A stretch of DNA of 6,416 bases. Origin: Candidatus Aminicenantota bacterium (GTDB taxonomy: Bacteria; Acidobacteriota; Aminicenantia; Aminicenantales; Aminicenantaceae). Each line of letters begins with the position of its first letter. Positions within the stretch are counted from its first letter, which is position 1. The notes below the pieces were generated by a model that saw only the letters and a list, made by a program, of their open reading frames with translations, searched no databases and had not been told where the DNA came from. Below, in pieces: positions 1 to 6,416 of the stretch. Location of the stretch: positions 1 through 6,416 of the forward strand of contig WTAW01000137.1 in the NCBI GenBank assembly GCA_013139435.1, in the 5' to 3' direction. Position numbers and translations under genes: made by a program.

Positions 1-2
1 AT

Positions 3-1943
3 GAATTTTTTAAGAGCAACATCAAGATCGTGAGGCAGGAAAATAAAAATCCTGCGGTCTCTAGAAAAGACCTTAACAAAGCCCACTCTTTGTTCAGAAA
101 ATTCCATTCGCGCTCATTCACCATCGAGGACTCTCTGACGGGTGGATTGCTTTCCTTCCTCCCCAAAGGAGAGGAGGCGGTTTTTGAATTCAAGGCAGAA
201 AACAAGGGGAACTTTACATACATCTACTCTCCTTTTGCCGAAGAGGAAGTGAATCTCTATCAGTGGGAAAAAAATCGGATCATCAACCTGTACTCACCCA
301 TTCTGGCTGAGGAAAAAAAGCGTTTGTTCATCTCCTTTTCCAAGCTATTTGAGATCAGCGACTACCAGATCAGCATCCATTTCAATCCCAAAAACTCATA
401 CATCTCCGGGAAAGCCAAGCTTACCGTGAAATCAAAAGTCGATTTTCTTGACGGCATAAAACTCAAACTTCACCCGAATCTCGAAGTTTTGCGTATCAAT
501 GACGGGAAAAAACACGAGCTGTTTTATACCCGAGACAAACTGCGTAAATTCCTGTATGTCTATTTTTATAACATGCCCAAAGATGAAAAGACTCTGACCC
601 TCGAGATTTTTTACAGGGGCAAGCTTGTTCCTAAGAAACAAGCAGAGGATGTCATCTCCTCTTATCAATACCAGGATACGATCATACTCAACCAACCCAA
701 GTACCAAACTCACCTGTATACGCGGTCCGCTTATTGGTATCCGGCACCGTCGGATGAGGCGTATTTCACGGCTCGCTTGAAGATCATCCTACCCCCTGGA
801 TTTACCTGTATTTCCAACGGCAAGCTGGTCGAAAGGTCCACTCTGGATAGCCTCGAAGATGTTGAGGATCTGGAAAAAATCGGGTCCTCGGTTTTTATTT
901 TCGAGAGTGAGAGTCCTCTTAAGTATCTCTCGTTCATCGTGGGAAAATTCAGAATAATGGATGAAGTGTCCTCACCGCTTCCCTTCCAGTATTTCCGTGG
1001 GACTGAAATTCATGGTTTTCGGTGGGATCTATTTGGCGAATCGATGAAGATCTTTAATTTTTACCAAAAGAGGTTCGGGGATTATCCATTCGAAAAATTC
1101 ACCATCGTGCATAGATTCTGGCCTCAAGGAGGGGGACACAGTCCCGCTTCATTCATCGTTCTTAACGAAAGGCCCAGAGTTGTCGGCCAACGCCGCTTCC
1201 AGCCCAAAGGAAGCCCTGTGAATCTCAGCCGGTGGAAGGAGTATTTCATCGCCCACGAGGTCGCCCACCAGTGGTGGGGGCAAGGTTTGAGTTGGGGCTC
1301 CTACCACGATCAATGGCTCAGCGAGGGGCTGGCGCAGTTTGCCTCTGTTATCTATCTCAGAGAAAAATATGGCGAGGGAGCTTACAGCCAGATCATGAAG
1401 AAATTTTCTTCCTGGACAAGGAAGAAATCCGAATGGGGGGCCATCATGCTGGGCTCTCGTATCAGCTATAATGATTTTGAGGCGTATCAGGCTATTGTCT
1501 ACAACAAGGCCGCCGTGGTGTTGAATATGCTCAAAGATATACTGGGAGAGGATGTGTTTTTTCATGCACTGAGGGAATTTTTCGACCGATACAAATACAC
1601 TGCTCCACGTTCGAAAGAATTCTTCAGCACATTCGAGGAGATCTCTGGGGAAGACTTGAGCGTGTTTTTTGATGGTTGGTTCGAGTCCTATCGACTTCCC
1701 GATGTCAAGGTCACACATCTTGTGGAAAAAACCGATCAAGGCTACCTGCTGAAGTTGAATGTGGTTCAGCTCAAAGGGACATTTGATTTTCCTCTTTGGA
1801 TAGAGTGGAAAGAGGATGGCGATCGAGTCAGGAAAAATGTCCGGGTGCACAGTGCTGTTTCAGAATTTGTTTTCGAGCGAGAAAACAAGCCGGAAAAAAT
1901 CAAAATAAATCCGGATGACTGGGTTCCCGGTAAGTTCCATTGA
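3..1943 (+). CDS. M1-family (gluzincin) zinc metallopeptidase, 5'-partial
   Basis: A zinc-dependent peptidase of the M1 aminopeptidase clan. Residues are numbered from the GTG at position 30. An N-terminal extra domain (about 1-105) is followed by an M1-type beta-sandwich domain (about 108-305), the thermolysin-like catalytic domain (about 330-555) and a short C-terminal beta domain ending at 637. The zinc site is complete: HEVAH gives His409, Glu410 and His413, and Glu432 in WLSEG follows at the HEXXH-X18-E spacing. Tyr491 in YNKAA matches the catalytic tyrosine of the family's YEKG motif. The usual GXMEN motif is degenerate: the matching stretch reads QGGGHSPASF, without the Met-Glu-Asn. 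The frame stays open to the left edge and the GTG at 30 has no Shine-Dalgarno sequence before it, so the true start, and any signal peptide, probably lies outside the window. Location and substrate are unknown. The family call is firm; exopeptidase activity is inferred only. Confidence 0.93.
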   Translation, partial: EFFKSNIKIVRQENKNPAVSRKDLNKAHSLFRKFHSRSFTIEDSLTGGLLSFLPKGEEAVFEFKAENKGNFTYIYSPFAEEEVNLYQWEKNRIINLYSPILAEEKKRLFISFSKLFEISDYQISIHFNPKNSYISGKAKLTVKSKVDFLDGIKLKLHPNLEVLRINDGKKHELFYTRDKLRKFLYVYFYNMPKDEKTLTLEIFYRGKLVPKKQAEDVISSYQYQDTIILNQPKYQTHLYTRSAYWYPAPSDEAYFTARLKIILPPGFTCISNGKLVERSTLDSLEDVEDLEKIGSSVFIFESESPLKYLSFIVGKFRIMDEVSSPLPFQYFRGTEIHGFRWDLFGESMKIFNFYQKRFGDYPFEKFTIVHRFWPQGGGHSPASFIVLNERPRVVGQRRFQPKGSPVNLSRWKEYFIAHEVAHQWWGQGLSWGSYHDQWLSEGLAQFASVIYLREKYGEGAYSQIMKKFSSWTRKKSEWGAIMLGSRISYNDFEAYQAIVYNKAAVVLNMLKDILGEDVFFHALREFFDRYKYTAPRSKEFFSTFEEISGEDLSVFFDGWFESYRLPDVKVTHLVEKTDQGYLLKLNVVQLKGTFDFPLWIEWKEDGDRVRKNVRVHSAVSEFVFERENKPEKIKINPDDWVPGKFH

Positions 1944-1947
1944 TCCG

Positions 1948-3336
1948 TTAAGCGATGTGATCGACATCAATATCGAGCCGTTTGATCATCTCATTCAGAG
2001 TAGTGGGTTTCACGCCGAGAAGGCTGGCTGCCTTTTTCTGAACACCTTTTGATTTCTTGAGCGCATTGATGATCGCCTGTCTTTGATATTCTTGGATCTG
2101 TCCTTTAAGGTTGAGGTCATCGCTTGAAGATGCAAATGATGTCGTTTCTTCTTTATAGGATGGTAAAAGGAAGCTCGGCAGGTTTTCCCGGGTGATGATC
2201 TTGGATTTTGTCAGGACGACCGCTCTCTCTATGAGATTTTCCAGTTCTCTGATGTTTCCCGGCCAATCATAATTATCCAGGATCTCCACGACTTCGTCGC
2301 TGATTCCAAGGATGTCTCTGTTGTTCTCAGTGCTGTACATATCCAGGAAGTGTTTGGTGAGAAGAGGAATGTCTTCTTTGTGATGTCTGAGCGGGGGCAG
2401 CTCGATCTTGATAACGTTCAATCTATAGAAAAGATCCTCCCGGAATTTTTGGATTCTGATCAAGTCTTCAAGGTCTGTGTTTGTGGCAGCTATGACTCGA
2501 GCGTCGACTCGTATGGTTTTTATCCCCCCCAATTTCATGAATTCTCTGTCCTGCATGACCCTGAGCAGCTTGGCTTGCGTGTCCAGATTCAAGGAGGATA
2601 TCTCATCAAAAAAAATGGTCCCCTTGTGAGCCGCTTCAAATAGTCCCTGTTTATCGTTGATGGCTCCTGTGAATGCACCCTTGACATGACCGAAGACGTG
2701 GCTTTCCAAAAGATCTGGGGGGAGGGATCCGCTGTTGACGATGATAAAAGGAAAACCTGCCCGGTCGCTGTTGAGGTGGACAGCTCTTGCCACCAATTCC
2801 TTCCCTGTTCCGCTTTCTCCCTGTATCAGGATTGTGCTCCTCGTGGGAGCAGACGCTTTGATGATCTCGAAGATATCGTTCATCAGCTCGCTCTTGCCGA
2901 TGATCTTCTCAAAACTAAACTTTCTCTTCAGCTCATCTTTCAGGCGCAGGTTTTCCTCCTGGAGCCTTCGGTGTGTTATGGCTCGTTCTACGGCCAGGAG
3001 TAATTCATCATGTTTGAAAGGTTTCTGGATGTAGTCATAGGCCCCCGTCTTCATGGCGGATATGGCTGACTCGATAGATGCATAGGCGGTAATGATGATC
3101 ACAACGACGCTCGGCTCGATTTTTTTGAGCCTCTTTAGTACCTCTATCCCATCCATCCCTGGCATGAGAAGGTCAAGAAGGATCAAGTCAACATTGAGGG
3201 AGGAGTGTTTCTCAAGGGCCTCCTCCCCGTTTGAGGAGATTTCAACAGCGTATCCCTCTGAGGTGAGAATATCTTGGAGAACCTCATAAATGATCGGCTC
3301 ATCGTCGATGATGTGAATGATTCCTTTTTTCTCCAT
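1948..3336 (-). CDS. Sigma-54-dependent response regulator, NtrC/AtoC class
   Basis: A cytoplasmic transcription activator of 462 residues, the usual length for the class. The receiver domain (about 5-118) has the acidic pair Asp11/Asp12, phosphoacceptor Asp55, Thr83 and Lys105. The AAA+ domain (about 143-375) has Walker A GESGTGKE (173-180), an intact GAFTGA loop (220-225) that contacts sigma-54, Walker B IFFDE (241-245), candidate arginine fingers in FREDLFYRL (298-306) and the sensor II region WPGNIRELEN. A serine-rich linker (about 395-410) leads to a Fis-type helix-turn-helix (about 415-455). All key residues are present, so it should be an active, phosphorylation-controlled ATPase that opens sigma-54 promoters. 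The start is the ATG just before the receiver, 6 bases after the kinase stop codon. No Shine-Dalgarno sequence is visible, which suggests translational coupling. Its targets cannot be read from this window, so no specific gene name is given. Confidence 0.96.
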   Translation of the reverse strand: MEKKGIIHIIDDEPIIYEVLQDILTSEGYAVEISSNGEEALEKHSSLNVDLILLDLLMPGMDGIEVLKRLKKIEPSVVVIIITAYASIESAISAMKTGAYDYIQKPFKHDELLLAVERAITHRRLQEENLRLKDELKRKFSFEKIIGKSELMNDIFEIIKASAPTRSTILIQGESGTGKELVARAVHLNSDRAGFPFIIVNSGSLPPDLLESHVFGHVKGAFTGAINDKQGLFEAAHKGTIFFDEISSLNLDTQAKLLRVMQDREFMKLGGIKTIRVDARVIAATNTDLEDLIRIQKFREDLFYRLNVIKIELPPLRHHKEDIPLLTKHFLDMYSTENNRDILGISDEVVEILDNYDWPGNIRELENLIERAVVLTKSKIITRENLPSFLLPSYKEETTSFASSSDDLNLKGQIQEYQRQAIINALKKSKGVQKKAASLLGVKPTTLNEMIKRLDIDVDHIA

Positions 3337-3342
3337 TGTTTT

Positions 3343-6177
3343 TTATCGAATACTCGATTCCTTTACTTTGGTTTTATCCAGATCCATCGGGATGTAAATG
3401 CTGAATGTCGAGCCCTTTCTTGGCTCGCTGTCCACTGTAATCCGTCCTTCATGCTCTTGGATTATCGCATAACTGATGGATAAACCCAATCCTGTGCCCT
3501 TCCCGAGACCTTTTGTGGTGAAGAATGGATCGAAGATATGGGGCAAGTGTTGGGCTTCAATTCCGGTTCCCGTGTCCGCAATCTTTACGACAGCCAGATT
3601 ATCAAGCTGTGAGAGTTCAAGGCTCAAACTCCCACCATTTGGCATCGCATCGATAGCGTTGAGGATGATGTTTAAAAAAACTTGTTGCAGTCTTTCTTCC
3701 TGAGCCCAGATCGGTTTGAGGGGTGAGAAGTTTATCTCCAAGGTGATGTTCAAGTTTTTCAGCTTATAGTCGATAAGGGATATGATGGACTGGAGACTCT
3801 CCTTTAGGTCTGTTTGGAAAAACGTCGACTCAGATGGGTTTCTGGCGAAATTTAAAAGGTTTTTGATAATTCGGGCCACTCTTTCTGTCTGGGTGTCTAT
3901 TTTTTCAAGTATTTTTGTGTGAGGGGAGGAGGAGAGTTTTTTCTGGAGGATTTGGACGTAACTCGAGATCCCCGTCAGAGGGGTGTTGATTTCATGGGCT
4001 ACGCCAGCAGAGAGAAGGCCTATTGAAGCGAGTTTTTCCGAGGTGAGGAGTTGTTGTTGGAGGGATATCTTTTCTGTGATGTCCTCAAAAACGATGATCG
4101 TTCCGTATGGATTCATTTCGTTATCGAGGAGAGGAGTCTTGACGATATCAAAGATCTTTTTTCCGCCGGATGGCATGTCCAGTGTGATTTCGCTCAACAG
4201 CCTGTAACCCTTATGCGTATCAGAGGGGAAAATGGCAGAATAGTTCTTCTCTCCGAGAACATCCGTCAATCTCTCTTCCATCACGCTTTCTTTCTTCATG
4301 GAAAAGATGTCTTCAAGGACACGGTTCCATCCGATGATTTCTCCCTCTTCATCGAGAACAGCAACACCGACGGTGAGGCTTTCGATGATGTTTTGACTGT
4401 AGTCCTTGAGCCTCTCCAGCTCCAGAGCTCTAATGGTTGCCTGGTCATAAAGGTAGGCGTTTTCGAGAGCGAGGGCGACGGATGAAGAGATCGTTCGCAA
4501 CAGTTCCCAGTCTTCAGCGTTGAGGAAGGAGCCGTCTGTCTTTGTCCCCATCCCCAGGCATCCGATCAGCTTGTCCTCCACCTTGAGAGGCATGAAGTGG
4601 AAAAGGCCGAATACAGAAAACTCCATGAATTTCTTCTGAAGGTCTTTTCTGTCGGGAAATGAAAAAATCGATAGAAATTCCTGCTCCTTCAGATGCTCAT
4701 AAAGCTCATCGTCGAACGAGATCTGGTTGAATATGGAGGAGGCATTCCCCCTCGATTTCAGGATGTAGAACGTATTCTCGGTGTCTAGAGGGAGAAGCAG
4801 CGCAATGTATTCCAGTGACAGGGCGTTCGCGATAAGCTCTAGGCTGGATTCAGACAGCCTCTGTAGGTTCCTTTCTCGACTGAGCTCCTGACTGATGGAA
4901 AGCAGGGTTTTGCGGTATTTGTAGCTCGTTTTGTAGATGATCCGGTCGAGGACGGATTGTATGAGGTTTTTTAAAGGGGAGAAGAGAGTTGCCCCGAGAA
5001 TGATGGCTAGAATTCCGAGAATAAGAGCCCTCAATCTGTTCTCTGGGAGGATATCGGTTTGAGAGCTGACAAAGAAGTACAGGATGGCAATAACCACATA
5101 GGAGAAGACGAGAGGGGCTGCCTTTTTGAGAACGAGTTCCAGGTTGACAAGCTTGTAATTGGAGATGGAATAGGCCAGAGCCAGAGGAATGAGCGCTTGA
5201 AAAACAACGGTGAGTTCAACAATTTTGCTGGGCACAAATCCGAGCAGGAAGGGAATGATGTAGAAGAGTGTAAACGGAATGATCGCGATTCCTATCCCAT
5301 AAGAGATCCATTTGAGCTGTCTCTTGATGATGAGGTTTGAGACTTTGCGTGTGTCGAAGATCAGGAGAGTGAACGCAAAGATCGAGAAAAAAGCAAAATG
5401 AGCAAGTTCCAGTTTTTCGGTGGTTTGGTAGAAATCAAGGATGAATGTATCGCTCAGTCTAAAGATATCGGAGGCGTAGATGAAGGTCTTTGCCAGTAGG
5501 AGTGCGAGGGCAGGAAGGTAGAGGATGTAGATGGAGGAGAGCCTGCTTTTGAGATCCTTTTTTCGTTTCGGGAAAATGACAAAAAAGTGGAGAACAAGAG
5601 GAGGAAATACGAGGAAGGCGATCTTGTCCAACCAGTAAAACAGGCTGTCCAAAACGTTCAGCTGCCCTGTCGGTGAAAAGGTGTAGAATGAATACAACAC
5701 CAATGAGATCAAGAAAAAGAAGACATAGGGGAGAGAGAAAGGCTTTTTGGAGTTTAGAAAAACGATAAGACCCAAAGCAATGGTAGTCAGGCCGATGAGG
5801 ACCAAGAAAAAATAGATGAGATTGGTTCCTATTTTGCTGATGTAGTTCAAGGAAGGGAAAATCTGATCCCCTTCATGAATGATCTCATAGATCACCTTCC
5901 GATTGGAACTTTCCGCGATCCAGAGGTTCTTGGACACATCGATCTTGGTGCGAACAGGGTTGTCGTTGATCTTGTAAAGGATGTCACCCTTTTGGATTCC
6001 CGCCAAATAGGCCGGACTGTCTATCTCGACTTGTATGGCTGTCAGGCCTTCAGGCCGCTCTTCCCAAATTACGCCGTCTGTCGGCTCGGTCCATGTGGCT
6101 TTCTTGTAGATATTTATACCCCCCAGCACCAACAGAACCAGCGTGGGAAGGAGGACGAGCAAAACTTTTTTGTTCAT
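3343..6177 (-). CDS. Multi-pass membrane sensor histidine kinase (PDZ-10TM-GAF-PAS-HisKA-HATPase)
   Basis: A 944-residue sensor kinase, first gene of the operon with the regulator. TM1 lies at about 5-23, followed by a PDZ-like domain (about 44-105; DSPAYLAGIQKGDILYKIND is the core). Nine more hydrophobic segments follow, near 117-141, 148-166, 185-203, 214-235, 258-275, 289-312, 317-338, 354-371 and 382-400. Basic loops such as FPKRKKDLK and the segment KRQLKW fall on the cytoplasmic side, so N- and C-termini are inside and the PDZ is outside. The loop YKLVNLELVLKKA resembles a motif seen before the last TM pair in ComP-like kinases. Cytoplasmic parts are a GAF (about 425-575), a PAS (about 590-705), HisKA with phosphoacceptor His728 in AHEINTPL, and HATPase with N-box Asn836/Asn840, DTGTG (868-872), FDPFFTTK and GKGTGLGLS. 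The ATG at 6177 is the only usable start, because an in-frame stop lies at 6208-6210. The ligand is unknown. Confidence 0.95.
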   Translation of the reverse strand: MNKKVLLVLLPTLVLLVLGGINIYKKATWTEPTDGVIWEERPEGLTAIQVEIDSPAYLAGIQKGDILYKINDNPVRTKIDVSKNLWIAESSNRKVIYEIIHEGDQIFPSLNYISKIGTNLIYFFLVLIGLTTIALGLIVFLNSKKPFSLPYVFFFLISLVLYSFYTFSPTGQLNVLDSLFYWLDKIAFLVFPPLVLHFFVIFPKRKKDLKSRLSSIYILYLPALALLLAKTFIYASDIFRLSDTFILDFYQTTEKLELAHFAFFSIFAFTLLIFDTRKVSNLIIKRQLKWISYGIGIAIIPFTLFYIIPFLLGFVPSKIVELTVVFQALIPLALAYSISNYKLVNLELVLKKAAPLVFSYVVIAILYFFVSSQTDILPENRLRALILGILAIILGATLFSPLKNLIQSVLDRIIYKTSYKYRKTLLSISQELSRERNLQRLSESSLELIANALSLEYIALLLPLDTENTFYILKSRGNASSIFNQISFDDELYEHLKEQEFLSIFSFPDRKDLQKKFMEFSVFGLFHFMPLKVEDKLIGCLGMGTKTDGSFLNAEDWELLRTISSSVALALENAYLYDQATIRALELERLKDYSQNIIESLTVGVAVLDEEGEIIGWNRVLEDIFSMKKESVMEERLTDVLGEKNYSAIFPSDTHKGYRLLSEITLDMPSGGKKIFDIVKTPLLDNEMNPYGTIIVFEDITEKISLQQQLLTSEKLASIGLLSAGVAHEINTPLTGISSYVQILQKKLSSSPHTKILEKIDTQTERVARIIKNLLNFARNPSESTFFQTDLKESLQSIISLIDYKLKNLNITLEINFSPLKPIWAQEERLQQVFLNIILNAIDAMPNGGSLSLELSQLDNLAVVKIADTGTGIEAQHLPHIFDPFFTTKGLGKGTGLGLSISYAIIQEHEGRITVDSEPRKGSTFSIYIPMDLDKTKVKESSIR

Positions 6178-6317
6178 GTTACCACATACGGATTCATCCC
6201 GGATCTTTCATTCTGGGAATATTTTGAGCCTCTAGTGTATAGAGGGAATAGGTGTTCTATGAATTCCGCTTTCAATCCAATAAATTGAATCATCATGAGA
6301 AAAAATATATGTCAGAT
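6178..6317 (-). promoter_or_regulatory. Leader region upstream of the kinase-regulator operon
   Basis: This AT-rich stretch of about 140 bases carries no credible gene and should hold the operon promoter. The best sigma-70-like pair I could find on the minus strand is TTCATA (6258-6263) and TATACA (6236-6241) with a 16-base spacer, each matching the consensus at only 4 of 6 positions. No sigma-54 signature (GG-N10-GC) was found reading by eye on the minus strand up to the right edge. The sequence before the kinase ATG (GTGGTAAC) is a poor Shine-Dalgarno match. The region's role is inferred from position; the exact promoter is a guess. Confidence 0.3.
6229..6245. repeat. Perfect 6-bp inverted repeat, operator-like
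   Basis: CCTCTA, a 5-base centre (GTGTA), then TAGAGG form a perfect interrupted palindrome ending 51 bases before the kinase start codon. It overlaps the candidate TATACA -10 element on the minus strand, where a repressor site might be expected. There is no following U-run, so it is not a terminator. A match of this length can arise by chance, so the regulatory reading is speculative. Confidence 0.3.
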
Positions 6318-6416
6318 TTAGTTCAAAATGTGTTTTTTCCCAGAACGAATGGCCCACTTGATACTGGGTTGCTCCAGAAACCTTTTCAGAGCAATGTTCT
6401 CTTTGAGCCCTAGGGG
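6318..6416 (-). CDS. Possible C-terminal end of an upstream gene (3' partial tail, unrecognised)
   Basis: On the minus strand a frame is open from the right edge for 32 codons and stops with TAA at 6318-6320. The peptide includes LKENIALKRFLEQPSIKWA and ends IRSGKKHILN, a plausible amphipathic, charged protein tail, but I do not recognise a family. If real, the gene would lie in the same direction as the kinase with about 140 bases between them. Two other frames across this stretch are also open: one minus-strand frame runs about 57 codons to a stop near 6234, and a plus-strand ATG at 6309 opens 34 codons. Openness alone therefore does not prove coding. Confidence 0.25.
   Translation of the reverse strand, partial: PLGLKENIALKRFLEQPSIKWAIRSGKKHILN

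Noticed and set aside
30..32. GTG at position 30 as the true start of the peptidase
   Set aside because: No Shine-Dalgarno sequence precedes it, and the frame is open through to the left edge, so a start outside the window is more likely.
1149..1850. Long minus-strand open frame of 233 codons inside the peptidase gene
   Set aside because: It lies opposite the strongly conserved catalytic domain, has no recognisable motifs, and is explained as an antisense shadow of the real gene.
1892..1930. Possible rho-independent terminator for the minus-strand operon
   Set aside because: The stem has only 5 pairs, one of them G-U, with a 10-base loop, and the T-run is interrupted. It is too weak to list as a feature.
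4051..4485. Plus-strand open frame of 144 codons opposite the PAS/GAF region
   Set aside because: Antisense shadow; the minus-strand frame carries recognisable PAS and GAF sequence.
5875..6288. Plus-strand open frame of 137 codons opposite the kinase N-terminus and leader
   Set aside because: It opposes the PDZ/TM1 coding region, which has clear domain structure. Its translation has no recognisable features.
6223..6413. Near-duplicate TTTGAGCC...TAG at 6223-6235 and 6402-6413
   Set aside because: Short and imperfect, with no further similarity around the copies; most likely chance.

Overview
The window holds two transcription units that converge. A plus-strand gene for an M1-family (gluzincin) metallopeptidase enters from the left edge. 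A minus-strand two-gene operon reads from about position 6177 down to 1948 and encodes a large membrane-bound sensor histidine kinase followed by a sigma-54-dependent, NtrC-class response regulator. The peptidase and regulator stop codons are 4 bases apart. No RNA gene, mobile element, CRISPR array or long repeat was seen.

The sequence is bacterial, with moderate GC, densely packed genes and an NtrC-class two-component pair. The peptidase's extra N-terminal domain and HEVAHQWWGQ zinc site, and the regulator's DNA-binding tail (KPTTLNEMIKRL), recall proteins from Acidobacteriota/Aminicenantes-like lineages. That placement comes from remembered family resemblance, not from a search.

Layout: about 1-1943 (+) is the metallopeptidase, 5'-truncated by the window edge. 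1944-1947 is the convergent gap. 1948-3336 (-) is the response regulator, built as receiver, AAA+ with GAFTGA, and Fis-type HTH. 3337-3342 is a 6-base intercistronic gap. 3343-6177 (-) is the histidine kinase, built as TM1, extracytoplasmic PDZ, nine further predicted TM segments, GAF, PAS, HisKA and HATPase. 6178-6416 is mostly non-coding leader upstream of the kinase, with a perfect 6-bp inverted repeat, a weak possible promoter and, at the extreme right, an open minus-strand frame that may be the tail of another gene.

The expected circuit is that the kinase senses something at or in the membrane, phosphorylates itself on His728 and passes the phosphate to Asp55 of the regulator, which then activates sigma-54 promoters. 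I see no sigma-54 promoter inside the leader, so the targets are probably elsewhere. The peptidase is transcribed in the opposite direction and nothing here ties it to the two-component system. This is largely ordinary chromosomal sequence. The most noteworthy points are the PDZ-bearing multi-pass kinase and the peptidase's degenerate GXMEN motif. I found no convincing undescribed system.
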